A stretch of 64,000 nucleotides of DNA, taken from contig NZ_JAKJSQ010000012.1 of assembly GCF_050337105.1 (NCBI RefSeq), forward strand, positions 1-64,000, read 5' to 3'. Positions 26,076-34,794 of the stretch are shown here, one piece after another. Positions within the stretch are counted from its first letter, which is position 1. Each line of letters begins with the position of its first letter. This DNA is from Aliivibrio_A kagoshimensis (lineage in GTDB: Bacteria > Pseudomonadota > Gammaproteobacteria > Enterobacterales > Vibrionaceae). The position numbers and the translations under genes are program-made. The notes below the pieces were generated by a model. It was not told the DNA's origin and did no database searches. It saw nothing but the letters and a program-made list of their open reading frames with translations.

Positions 26076-26098
26076 GTATTAGCCGTTAACGGAACAAC

Positions 26099-26125
26099 TA
26101 AAAGGCTCCTTCGGGTGCCTTTTTG
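26099..26125 (+). terminator. Intrinsic terminator after the Tsx/OmpK gene
   Basis: AAAAGGC (26100-26106) pairs with GCCTTTT (26117-26123), with an inner CC-TTCG-GG stem-loop, followed by T residues. Confidence 0.85.
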
Positions 26126-26202
26126 CGTTTATCAAACCCATATTGCCTTTTCTCTCATAAGCGTAGTAGGATCCTAGTCATTGGTATTTGTAGGATTCAA
26201 CT

Positions 26203-27090
26203 GTGAACATGACTATTCTTGGCCCCGGTGCCATTGGCTCACTGTGGGCCTGCTATCTTGATAAGGCTGGGCACAATGTCTCCCTTTGGCTTCGTGATGG
26301 TAAAGAGCAAGCGACACTTATCTTAGATAATGACAGCTCTAGCCCTTCTCATTTTCCCTGCAATCAAATTGACGATCTCAAGCAGTGCGATCTGTTGTTA
26401 ATTACAGTGAAAGCGTGGCAAGTTGAATCCGCGTTACTGCCACTGCTGCCCCATTTAGCCAAAGAGACTATCTTTCTGTTTATGCACAATGGCATGGGCG
26501 CTTTGGAACCACTACAACAACAGTTATCGAGCTATCCTGTTTTGCTCGCGACAACCACACATGGGGCTTTCAAGAGTGATAGCGTTCATGTGCAGCACAC
26601 AGGTAAAGGCACCACCTCTATCGGTCACTTTAATTCGTTAGGGGGAAAGTGCCAGTTTTTGGTTGAAGTGCTTAATCACGCCCTTCCTCAAGTCGATTGG
26701 TCAGAAAATATCAACCAGACCTTATGGAAAAAACTCGCGATTAACTGCGCCATCAACCCATTAAGTGCCATTAATAACGGGAAAAATGGTGCATTGGCTG
26801 CTCAAGAGTTCCAGCCAATATTGGAAAAAATTTGTCAGGAAGTTGCCTTGGTTGCCAACGCCGAATCGGTACCTTTATCAGCACTCGAATTACAACGTAG
26901 CGTTTCAGACGTTATAATGAAGACAGCAAGCAACCACTCTTCCATGCAGCAAGATATCCACCACCGTAGAAAGAGTGAAATCGATTTTATTACTGGATAT
27001 CTATTACAGAAAGCCAAACGGCATAACATTGAAGTGCCTGAGAACTTAGCGCTTTATCATAAAATTAAACAGTTAGAAGGTGAGTCATGA
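26203..27090 (+). CDS. panE: 2-dehydropantoate 2-reductase
   Basis: NADPH-dependent ketopantoate reductase of pantothenate and CoA synthesis, 295 residues. The N-terminal Rossmann motif ILGPGAIGSLWACYL is at about 4-18. The catalytic Lys lies in LWKKLAINCAINPLSAI (about 175-191). The C-terminal domain carries HHRRKSEIDFITG with the catalytic Glu. GTG at 26203 is preferred because AGGA is seven bases upstream; ATG 26209 is the alternative. It overlaps yajL by four bases (ATGA). Confidence 0.94.
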   Translation: MNMTILGPGAIGSLWACYLDKAGHNVSLWLRDGKEQATLILDNDSSSPSHFPCNQIDDLKQCDLLLITVKAWQVESALLPLLPHLAKETIFLFMHNGMGALEPLQQQLSSYPVLLATTTHGAFKSDSVHVQHTGKGTTSIGHFNSLGGKCQFLVEVLNHALPQVDWSENINQTLWKKLAINCAINPLSAINNGKNGALAAQEFQPILEKICQEVALVANAESVPLSALELQRSVSDVIMKTASNHSSMQQDIHHRRKSEIDFITGYLLQKAKRHNIEVPENLALYHKIKQLEGES

Positions 27091-27683
27091 GCCAGAAAAT
27101 TTTAGTCTGTATCGCACCAGGAACCGAAGAACTTGAAGCGATCACGACTGCTGATATCCTTATTCGTGCCGATTATGAGGTTACTATAGCCAGTGCTGCT
27201 TCTGATGGTGCTCTGGCGATGAAAGGAGCCAATGGCATCACATTAACTGCCGATACTAAGTTGGTGGATGTTGCGGATGACGAATTTGACTGTATTGTTC
27301 TACCAGGCGGTACAGAAGGAGCTGGCTGTTTTCGAGACAGTACCCTACTGATAGAGATGGTGAAACAGCAAAAGAATGACCACCGATTTGTTGCCGCTAT
27401 TTGCGCCGCACCCGCCGTTGTATTGCAAGAGCACAACCTCTACCCTGACGCGCGTATGACTTGCTACCCGTCTCAAGAGTTTATCGATATGATTCCCGAC
27501 GGTAACCACAGAGTGAAACGCGTTTTTACCGATGTGTTGGATAAACTGATCACCAGCCAAGGTCCTGGCTCATCACTGGAGTTTGCCATGGAGATCATCG
27601 TCCAACTGTCAGGTAAACAAAAGGCCGCCGAAGTGGCAGCCCCTATGGTCGTTCTTCCGAACTTACACTATCAACCTGTCTAA
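27087..27683 (+). CDS. yajL: DJ-1/PfpI family protein YajL (chaperone or deglycase)
   Basis: Cytosolic DJ-1 superfamily protein, 198 residues, linked to protection against oxidative and aldehyde damage to proteins. The nucleophilic Cys lies in AAICAAPAVVL (about 104-114) with the upstream Glu in GTEELEAI (about 14) and GGTEGA. It is coupled to panE by an ATGA overlap. Its stop codon overlaps the thiI stop on the other strand, leaving no room for a terminator. Confidence 0.94.
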   Translation: MSQKILVCIAPGTEELEAITTADILIRADYEVTIASAASDGALAMKGANGITLTADTKLVDVADDEFDCIVLPGGTEGAGCFRDSTLLIEMVKQQKNDHRFVAAICAAPAVVLQEHNLYPDARMTCYPSQEFIDMIPDGNHRVKRVFTDVLDKLITSQGPGSSLEFAMEIIVQLSGKQKAAEVAAPMVVLPNLHYQPV

Positions 27684-29131
27684 GGTCGGTATACTTTCAC
27701 ATTATGATAGCCGTTTTCTTGTAACAATAACGCTTGTAAACGGCTCATTACACCACGGTCACAGTAGAGGAAGTACTCTTTAGACTGGTCCAAATCACCA
27801 AACTTAGTCGCCAGTTTAAAGAAAGGGATGTGCGCTACTTCTACTTCAGGGATATCAAGCGGTTTCGCCTCTTCCTCTTCAGCACTGCGAATATCCAATA
27901 CAATGGTATTATCGCCACTCAACTCTGAAACTTGTTCCACTTCAGGTGCTTGTTCTAAACTCTGCTTAGCAATATCACGGATATCCATAACACGCGCTTC
28001 GTAGATCACCTTTTCTAAAATAGAGAAATCAAAATTAGCTTCCTCTTTTTCCAATTTCGCTTTTACCGCTTTCACTGTTGGGTTTTTAGAAATCACCCCA
28101 CAAAATTCAGGCATGGTTTTGGCAAAATCTTCAGTGCCAATCTCACGAGCAACATCAATGATGTCCTCTTTGTCCCAGTTGATCAGTGGACGCAAAATCA
28201 GGGTATCGGTAACATTATCGATATGGCGTAAGTTAGTCAGTGTTTGGCTTGATACTTGCCCTAATGCTTCACCTGTCACCAGTGCTTCAATGCCAAATTT
28301 CTCTGCCACTTCTCCAGCCGCACGCATAAACATACGCTTAAGCACTACGCCCATTTGACCGTTTTCAACTTTTTCTAGGATCTCTGCAACCACAGGTTCA
28401 AAATCGATAGTGATGAATTTCACTTTGGCCGATGAACCGTATTTGCTCCATAAGAAGTGAGAGACTTGCTTTACACCAATCTCATGAGCAGGACCACCTA
28501 AATTAAAGAAGCAGAAATGCGTTTTACTGCCGCGTTTAATATGAAGGTAGCTAGAGACACCAGAATCGAAACCGCCTGAAATCAAACTCAACACATCTTC
28601 TTGGGTTCCTAGTGGGAATCCACCCAACCCTTTATGACGAGCCAGTACTTGATTCAGCACATCGTTAACCACTTCAATATTGACCGTGATATCTGGCTTC
28701 TTCAATTTTACTTTAGCAGATTCAATCGCTTGATTTAGACCACCGCCAACATAACGCTCAAGTTCAATCGAGGTGAAATCATGATTGCCTTTACGCTTAG
28801 CACGTACACAGAAGGTTTTTCCCACTAACGCTTCACGATTCATCTCCAAGCTCTGCTCGTAGATATCATGCATATCGGTGAAAGGTGTTTGATAAACATC
28901 CAGTACATGATGAATACCCGGTGTCTGCGTTAAGGCCGCTAAAATATTGCTATGCTGCTCTTCTTCTCCGCAAACAATCTCAATGTGATCGCGTCGATTA
29001 TAGATCGCAGCAGATTCGCAGATACGTTTCACAACGATGCGAATATTACTCTCTAAGATTTTTGTAAAACGTTTACGAACAGAGTCGCTTTTAACAAAAA
29101 TTTCTGGATGGGGCTTTACAATAAATCTCAT
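27680..29131 (-). CDS. thiI: tRNA 4-thiouridine synthase / thiazole sulfurtransferase ThiI
   Basis: Cytosolic enzyme, 483 residues, that makes s4U8 in tRNA and supplies sulfur for the thiamine thiazole. A THUMP domain lies at about 60-165. The PP-loop is SGGFDSGVSS (about 184-193). Cys in EFCGVI (about 345) and the rhodanese-domain Cys in LYCDRGVMS (about 457) form the usual catalytic pair. The C-terminal rhodanese domain is present, as in gammaproteobacteria. The family length is about 482. Confidence 0.96.
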   Translation of the reverse strand: MRFIVKPHPEIFVKSDSVRKRFTKILESNIRIVVKRICESAAIYNRRDHIEIVCGEEEQHSNILAALTQTPGIHHVLDVYQTPFTDMHDIYEQSLEMNREALVGKTFCVRAKRKGNHDFTSIELERYVGGGLNQAIESAKVKLKKPDITVNIEVVNDVLNQVLARHKGLGGFPLGTQEDVLSLISGGFDSGVSSYLHIKRGSKTHFCFFNLGGPAHEIGVKQVSHFLWSKYGSSAKVKFITIDFEPVVAEILEKVENGQMGVVLKRMFMRAAGEVAEKFGIEALVTGEALGQVSSQTLTNLRHIDNVTDTLILRPLINWDKEDIIDVAREIGTEDFAKTMPEFCGVISKNPTVKAVKAKLEKEEANFDFSILEKVIYEARVMDIRDIAKQSLEQAPEVEQVSELSGDNTIVLDIRSAEEEEAKPLDIPEVEVAHIPFFKLATKFGDLDQSKEYFLYCDRGVMSRLQALLLQENGYHNVKVYRP

Positions 29132-29247
29132 AAGTAGGTGCTTCGCTTCTGCAATCTGGACAGATACCTTAGCTTGACCTTAGGTATCGGAATTAGGCGC
29201 AAGATTATACATGAAGATGGGGGAGGAATCGAGATAGGTGAAAGGAT

Positions 29248-29276
29248 TTTGTAAGAGCACAATGCGCTCTTACAAA
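29248..29276. terminator. Perfect hairpin downstream of pomB
   Basis: TTTGTAAGAGC (29248-29258) pairs fully with GCTCTTACAAA (29266-29276) around a 7-nt loop. No long T-run follows on either strand. It may protect the pomAB mRNA 3' end or act as a weak terminator. Confidence 0.55.
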
Positions 29277-29292
29277 TTCTATGGCTCTCAGT

Positions 29293-30210
29293 TTACTGTT
29301 CGCTGGTGATCTCTTCACTGAACTTAGGTTTACCCTGCATAATATTAATATCTACACGTCGGTTAGCCGCTCGCTCAGCTCGTGTTTTATTACCATTCAG
29401 TGGTTCAGCATCCGCCATACCAATCACTCTTAACCTCAAGCGGTCAAAGCCACGGACGCCTTCCATCTCATGTGCGACTGAAACTGCACGTTGCGATGAG
29501 AGATCCCAATTAGAGCGGTAAAGTTCAGAATCGAGCGGTTGATTATCAGTGTGACCAGAAACACGAACAATGCCCGGTACATCTTTGACTAAATCCGCAA
29601 TCTGTCGAATAAGGGGTCTAAATTTCGGCTGTAAGAAAGCAGAACCTTCTGGAAATGCCCCTTTCTCTCGGATTCGAATCACGATCTGCTGCCCAAGGTT
29701 CTCAACCTCTAAGGTGCCATCTTCCATCTCTTGCTGCAGGGCTTGCTGTATCGACTCCATGAGCTGTTTTTGTGCTTCGCTTACGTCAGAATCGCTCTCC
29801 ATTTTCATCCGCGTTGAGGTGCCAGGAGTCTCTCCTCCCTCCTGCTTTCCTTTTTCACGTTGACTACCACTGGCTCTATCAGAGTCATCTTCATGAAACT
29901 CTAAGGACTGCTGAGTGATATCAATCGTCTGCTGCATGATCACTTCAATTGGCGTCGGTTCAGGTCGGCCAGGACGAAACTCTTGCGCAATAACACTGGT
30001 TCCTTTTGGGATATCTTTTACTTCAAGCATATTCTGCACCCCGAAGGCGTACTTCATTGAACCTGCTATCTGTTTAAACTTAAGAACATCCATTTCAGAG
30101 AATGACAGGAGCAGTACGAAAAAGCACATCAATAGCGTGGCTAAATCCGCAAAGGTGGTCATCCACAGTGGTGCTCCAGGGGGACACTCTTTCTTATCTT
30201 CTTCTTCCAT
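29293..30210 (-). CDS. pomB: Flagellar motor stator protein PomB (MotB family)
   Basis: Stator subunit of the polar flagellar motor, 305 residues. A short N-terminus leads to one transmembrane helix (about 19-38) with the ion-binding Asp22 in TFADLATLLMCFFVLLLSFS. The plug and linker segment KQIAGSMKYAFGVQN follows. The C-terminal OmpA-like peptidoglycan-binding domain (about 170-290) contains VSGHTDNQPL and RAVSVAHEM. The near match to Na+-driven PomB, with nqr in the same window, supports sodium coupling. It lies 12 bases after pomA. Confidence 0.96.
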   Translation of the reverse strand: MEEEDKKECPPGAPLWMTTFADLATLLMCFFVLLLSFSEMDVLKFKQIAGSMKYAFGVQNMLEVKDIPKGTSVIAQEFRPGRPEPTPIEVIMQQTIDITQQSLEFHEDDSDRASGSQREKGKQEGGETPGTSTRMKMESDSDVSEAQKQLMESIQQALQQEMEDGTLEVENLGQQIVIRIREKGAFPEGSAFLQPKFRPLIRQIADLVKDVPGIVRVSGHTDNQPLDSELYRSNWDLSSQRAVSVAHEMEGVRGFDRLRLRVIGMADAEPLNGNKTRAERAANRRVDINIMQGKPKFSEEITSEQ

Positions 30211-30222
30211 TACTATCCCCTA

Positions 30223-30984
30223 CTAATCATCAAGATCAACCGAACGTTTCTTCTCATTCAGATAGTTTTTCAAATAACCATCGATTACACGAGGATTCTG
30301 ACCATCTTGTATGGCTAGCACGCCATCAAGAATCAGTCGTCTGTTGAGTTTCTCTTGGTCTTTACGCATCAGCAGTTTACTGGCTAATGGTAAAGCGATC
30401 ATATTGGCAATAATGGAACCGTATAGTGTAGTTAAAAGGGCTACCGCCATTGCTGGACCAATGGATTTGGGGTCATCCATATTAGCCAACATCGCCACTA
30501 AACCTATCAAGGTACCAATCATACCCATGGCAGGCGCCACATCACCGAATGCTTGGAATGTCCCTGCACCCTGCTCATGTCGCTCCACTGTTAAGGCGAT
30601 GTCTTTTTGTAACGTGGTTTTCACGACGTCGGCATCATGCCCATCAACAAGCAGGTCAATGCCCTTACGCATAAACGAGTTAGGAATATCCACCTCTTCT
30701 AAAGCTAAGAACCCCCCTTTTCGAGCAGCATCAGCCATCTCAACAATTTTTGCGATGAGATCTTCAGGGTTATCCGTCTTAAACATAAACGCTTTAAGGC
30801 CAATTTTTGCAGCACCAAAAAATTGTCCTATAGTAAACTTCATTAATACAACGAAAATGGAGCCACCTATAACAATCAGTACAGAGGTAACATCAAAAAA
30901 GGTGCCTAAATCGCCACCAATGATCATCGCCATGATCACAAATGCGAAGCCCCCAACAAGGCCTATTAACGTTGCTAAATCCAC
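30223..30984 (-). CDS. pomA: Flagellar motor stator protein PomA (MotA family)
   Basis: Stator ion-channel subunit, 253 residues with four transmembrane helices (about 3-22, 31-49, 145-170, 178-200). The large cytoplasmic loop, which interacts with the rotor protein FliG, lies between helices 2 and 3 and carries the charged residues (about 85-100). The DVAPAMGMIGTLIGLVAMLANM stretch is the MotA/PomA signature. It is the first gene of pomAB and has a sigma-28-type promoter upstream. Confidence 0.97.
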   Translation of the reverse strand: MDLATLIGLVGGFAFVIMAMIIGGDLGTFFDVTSVLIVIGGSIFVVLMKFTIGQFFGAAKIGLKAFMFKTDNPEDLIAKIVEMADAARKGGFLALEEVDIPNSFMRKGIDLLVDGHDADVVKTTLQKDIALTVERHEQGAGTFQAFGDVAPAMGMIGTLIGLVAMLANMDDPKSIGPAMAVALLTTLYGSIIANMIALPLASKLLMRKDQEKLNRRLILDGVLAIQDGQNPRVIDGYLKNYLNEKKRSVDLDD

Positions 30985-31042
30985 TTAAAAATCCCCTTTC
31001 TATAGCGCAATTTTTTTTAAATATATAATACCAATGCTACTT

Positions 31043-31069
31043 CTATCGGCACTATATCAATAAGGTTTA
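31043..31069 (-). promoter_or_regulatory. Sigma-28 (FliA) promoter of pomAB
   Basis: On the minus strand TAAA (31066-31069), 15 bases and GCCGATAG (31043-31050) match TAAA-N15-GCCGATAA with one mismatch. It lies about 60 bases upstream of the pomA ATG. Confidence 0.8.
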
Positions 31070-31198
31070 ATCTTTTGCTTTAAAATATTAAAATAGGTGA
31101 GACGGCACATAAAATAAAGCAAGAATTGACCCAAGTAGCTCGGTAAGGTAACTTTCTCACACTTCGTAATAGTAAGCTCTAATCAAGGTATTAACACA

Positions 31199-31444
31199 AT
31201 GGCCGCAAAAAAACCAAGCAATATGACATTTGAAGCCGCTCTTGATGAGCTAGACACATTAGTTAACCAACTAGAGAGTGGCGACCTAGCCCTTGAAGAC
31301 GCCCTACAGAAATTTGAACGTGGTGTCACATTAGCAAGAGCGGGTCAGCAAAAATTAACCCAAGCAGAGCAACGTGTTGAAATATTGCTGCAAGCGGATG
31401 ACGAATCATCATTAACCCCTTTTGATGCCAACCAAGACGATTAA
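31199..31444 (+). CDS. xseB: Exodeoxyribonuclease VII small subunit
   Basis: Small subunit of the single-strand DNA exonuclease, 81 residues, the usual length. It is helical, with MTFEAALDELDTLVNQLESGDLALEDALQKFERGV (positions 9-43, the XseB signature) and an acidic tail. It lies three bases before ispA in the conserved xseB-ispA-dxs operon. Confidence 0.96.
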   Translation: MAAKKPSNMTFEAALDELDTLVNQLESGDLALEDALQKFERGVTLARAGQQKLTQAEQRVEILLQADDESSLTPFDANQDD

Positions 31445-31447
31445 TTT

Positions 31448-32332
31448 ATGTTGAACACGCTTTCTGATTCTCAAACTCGAATTAATACAAAGTTATCCGA
31501 ATGGCTTGATAATATTCCGTTTCAAGATCAACGCCTCACTCAAGCCATGCGTTATGCGCTGGTATTGGGTGGCAAACGCGCTCGTCCTTATTTGACTTAT
31601 ATCACGGGCGATATGCTTGGTGTTTCTCAATCGCATTTAGATACCGCTGCCGCTTCCGTAGAGTGCATTCACGCCTACTCACTGATTCATGATGACCTTC
31701 CAGCAATGGATGATGACGATTTGCGTCGCGGTCACGCTACTTGCCACATCAAGTTTGATGAAGCCGTTGCTGTGTTAGCGGGTGATGCTCTACAGACCTT
31801 AGCGTTTGAGATCATTGCCAACGGTCAACTTTCACCAGACGCAGAAGCCTATCGGATTCAAATGGTTCAGCACCTTTCAAAAGCTTCAGGTTCCTCAGGC
31901 ATGTGTATGGGCCAAGCTTTAGACCTAGAGGCAGAAGGAAAGTCGGTCGCTCTAGATCAACTTGAAGCTATCCATAGCCACAAAACCGGTGCTCTCATCA
32001 CTTGTGCTGTCACACTAGGGGCATTAAGTGCCGGAGAAAAAGGCCTGCAAGTGTTACCGCAGTTGGATCGATATTCAAAAGCGATTGGACTCGCCTTTCA
32101 GGTACAAGATGACATTCTAGATGTCATTAGTGATACGGAAACGCTAGGCAAACCTCAAGGCTCTGATCAACAACTGCTCAAGAGCACCTACCCTGCACTA
32201 TTGGGTTTAGAGGGCGCAAAAGCAAAAGCGGAAGAACTCTATAAAGAAGCGCTTCATGCTTTAGATGGAATACCGTACAATACGACTCAATTAGAAACAT
32301 TCGCCCGATATGTCATCGAGCGCAATAACTAG
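31448..32332 (+). CDS. ispA: (2E,6E)-farnesyl diphosphate synthase
   Basis: Condenses isopentenyl and dimethylallyl/geranyl diphosphate to farnesyl diphosphate in the cytosol, 294 residues. First Asp-rich motif is DDLPAMDDDDLRRG (about 84-97) and the second is DDILD (about 223). GGKRARPYL is at about 42. It lies between xseB and dxs, so isoprenoid supply and precursor synthesis are co-expressed. Confidence 0.97.
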   Translation: MLNTLSDSQTRINTKLSEWLDNIPFQDQRLTQAMRYALVLGGKRARPYLTYITGDMLGVSQSHLDTAAASVECIHAYSLIHDDLPAMDDDDLRRGHATCHIKFDEAVAVLAGDALQTLAFEIIANGQLSPDAEAYRIQMVQHLSKASGSSGMCMGQALDLEAEGKSVALDQLEAIHSHKTGALITCAVTLGALSAGEKGLQVLPQLDRYSKAIGLAFQVQDDILDVISDTETLGKPQGSDQQLLKSTYPALLGLEGAKAKAEELYKEALHALDGIPYNTTQLETFARYVIERNN

Positions 32333-32356
32333 AATACAAAATAGCGCTGAGCAACT

Positions 32357-34222
32357 ATGACACTAGATATATCAAAGTACCCTACATTGGCCCTAGCAGA
32401 CACTCCAGATGATCTTCGTCTGCTGCCAACAGAAAGCTTGTCACCTCTATGCGATGAGCTTAGAACCTATCTGCTCAATTCAGTGAGCCAGTCAAGTGGG
32501 CACCTAGCCTCCGGCCTCGGTACTGTTGAGCTAACCGTTGCCCTACATTACGTCTATAACACCCCTTTTGATCAACTGATCTGGGATGTTGGCCACCAAG
32601 CCTACCCCCACAAAATTCTCACTGGACGTCGTGATAAACTGCCTACTATTCGTCAAAAAGATGGACTGCACCCTTTCCCATGGCGTGAAGAGAGTGAATA
32701 TGACGTACTGTCTGTAGGTCACTCTTCCACCTCAATCAGCGCTGGATTAGGCATTGCCATCTGTGCTGAAAAAGAGGGAAAAGGTCGTAAAGTGGTCAGT
32801 GTTATTGGTGATGGTGCTATTACCGCAGGTATGGCCTTCGAAGCCCTGAACCATGCTGGCGACATCCACAACGACATGTTAGTTATCTTAAATGACAATG
32901 AGATGTCAATTTCAGAAAATGTCGGGGCGTTGAATAACCATCTTGCTCGCATTTTATCAGGCAACCTCTACACCTCATTTCGTGAAAACAGTAAAAAAGT
33001 GCTGGCGGGTGCGCCTCCGATAAAAGAGTTTATGAAACGCGCGGAAGAGCACGTGAAAGGCATGGTTGCTCCTGGCACCATGTTTGAAGAGTTAGGGTTT
33101 AACTATATTGGCCCTGTTGATGGCCATGATGTGAAGGAGTTAGTCAAAACATTAAAAAATATGCGTAACCTTAAAGGACCGCAGTTTTTACACATAATGA
33201 CCAAAAAAGGCAAAGGCTATGAGCCTGCTGAAAAAGACCCTATTGGCTACCACGGCGTTCCAAAATTCGACCCCGCTGATGACTCTTTGCCAAAAAGTTC
33301 TGGCACTAAGCCTACTTTCTCAAATGTGTTTGGTGATTGGCTGTGCGATATGGCGAAAACCGATGACAAATTGATGGCGATTACGCCGGCGATGCGTGAA
33401 GGTTCAGGTATGGTGCAATTTTCAAAGCAGTTTCCAGAACAATATTTTGATGCTGCCATTGCTGAGCAACATGCCGTCACCTTAGCGTCAGGAATGGCCA
33501 TCAGTGGTTATCATCCTGTTGTTGCCATCTACTCAACCTTTTTACAACGTGGTTATGATCAACTGATCCACGACGTAGCTATTATGAACCTACCGGTGAT
33601 GTTTGCTATTGACCGTGCCGGTTTAGTGGGGGCTGATGGTCCAACTCATCAAGGGGCATTTGATATTAGCTTTATGCGCTGTATCCCAAACATGGTGATC
33701 ATGACACCAAGTGATGAGAATGAGTGCCGACAAATGCTCTACACTGGTCATCTACATCAGGGGCCAAGTGCTGTTCGATACCCTCGTGGTTCAACCGCTG
33801 GAGCAGATATCCAACATCAAATGACCGCATTAGAAATTGGCAAAGGAGAGGTTCGTCGACAAGGTCAATCCGTGGCGATCTTAAACTTCGGTACCTTTAT
33901 GAACAGTGCACTAGAAGCGGCAGAAGTTCTCGATGCTACCGTCGCAGATATGCGCTTTGCCAAACCGCTTGACCACGCCTTAATCAGACAGCTTGTCGCT
34001 GATCACGATGTGATTGTCACCATTGAAGAGAATGCGATCTCAGGGGGTGCCGGTGCCGGTGTGGTGGAATTTATGATGCAAGAGAAATTAATCAAACCGG
34101 TTTTGAACATCGGTCTGCCTGATCAGTTTATTGTGCAGGGTACTCAGCAAGAGATTCATCATGAATTAGAGTTAGACGCTCAAGGTATTGAAGCTCAAAT
34201 ACGCAGATACCTAGAAAAATAA
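32357..34222 (+). CDS. dxs: 1-deoxy-D-xylulose-5-phosphate synthase
   Basis: Thiamine-diphosphate enzyme that opens the MEP isoprenoid pathway by joining pyruvate and glyceraldehyde-3-phosphate, 621 residues. The ThDP/Mg motif GDGAITAGMAFEALNHAGD is followed by the conserved NDNEMSIS (about 151-182). SVGHSSTSISAG (about 120) and the catalytic Glu in AIAEQHAVTLASG (about 370) are intact. It is the last gene of the operon and is followed by a strong terminator. Confidence 0.98.
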   Translation: MTLDISKYPTLALADTPDDLRLLPTESLSPLCDELRTYLLNSVSQSSGHLASGLGTVELTVALHYVYNTPFDQLIWDVGHQAYPHKILTGRRDKLPTIRQKDGLHPFPWREESEYDVLSVGHSSTSISAGLGIAICAEKEGKGRKVVSVIGDGAITAGMAFEALNHAGDIHNDMLVILNDNEMSISENVGALNNHLARILSGNLYTSFRENSKKVLAGAPPIKEFMKRAEEHVKGMVAPGTMFEELGFNYIGPVDGHDVKELVKTLKNMRNLKGPQFLHIMTKKGKGYEPAEKDPIGYHGVPKFDPADDSLPKSSGTKPTFSNVFGDWLCDMAKTDDKLMAITPAMREGSGMVQFSKQFPEQYFDAAIAEQHAVTLASGMAISGYHPVVAIYSTFLQRGYDQLIHDVAIMNLPVMFAIDRAGLVGADGPTHQGAFDISFMRCIPNMVIMTPSDENECRQMLYTGHLHQGPSAVRYPRGSTAGADIQHQMTALEIGKGEVRRQGQSVAILNFGTFMNSALEAAEVLDATVADMRFAKPLDHALIRQLVADHDVIVTIEENAISGGAGAGVVEFMMQEKLIKPVLNIGLPDQFIVQGTQQEIHHELELDAQGIEAQIRRYLEK

Positions 34223-34236
34223 TCATTTGATTATAT

Positions 34237-34268
34237 TAAAAAAGCCTGATTTTCATCAGGCTTTTTTT
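34237..34268. terminator. Bidirectional intrinsic terminator (dxs / pgpA)
   Basis: AAAGCCTGAT (34241-34250) pairs perfectly with ATCAGGCTTT (34255-34264), with A residues before and T residues after. It lies between convergent dxs and pgpA. Confidence 0.92.
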
Positions 34269-34290
34269 GTGTGCAGTGCTCAACGTTAGC

Positions 34291-34794
34291 TTACAACCAA
34301 CCTAAATATTGGCTCAGCCCCCACAATACCGCTAGAGACATAAACCCGGCAACCACATCATCGATCATGATGCCGAAACCACCATCCACTTTTTTATCTA
34401 ACCAGCTAATTGGCCACGGTTTTACCATATCAAAGAATCGAAACAGCACAAAACCGAGTAAGATAAATTTCCAATCAAATGGGTCGATACCCAGTATCGG
34501 AATCATCAACATGGTGATCCAGAAACCAACAAATTCATCCCACACAATCGAGCCGTGATCGTGCACTTTCATGTCATTCGCGGTGATGTCACAAATCTTA
34601 TTGCCGATGATAGCCGCAACGATAACCACGCCAATATAAACAAACAGTGGAAGCTGAACCAACAATAGATAAAAAGGAATCGATGCAATTGTACCCATGG
34701 TTCCTGGAATGATCGGTGATAATCCACTTCCAAACCCTGTTGCTAATAGGTGCCATGGGTTCGACAGTTTAATCCGTGCTTTGGGATTACTCAT
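34291..34794 (-). CDS. pgpA: Phosphatidylglycerophosphatase A
   Basis: Inner-membrane phosphatase that converts phosphatidylglycerophosphate to phosphatidylglycerol, 167 residues. Hydrophobic segments and the signature residues GSGLSPIIPGTMGTIASIP, CDITANDMKVHDHGSIVWDE and the FRFFDMVKPWP stretch are typical. Its ATG overlaps the thiL stop by four bases, so it is translated with thiL. Confidence 0.95.
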   Translation of the reverse strand: MSNPKARIKLSNPWHLLATGFGSGLSPIIPGTMGTIASIPFYLLLVQLPLFVYIGVVIVAAIIGNKICDITANDMKVHDHGSIVWDEFVGFWITMLMIPILGIDPFDWKFILLGFVLFRFFDMVKPWPISWLDKKVDGGFGIMIDDVVAGFMSLAVLWGLSQYLGWL

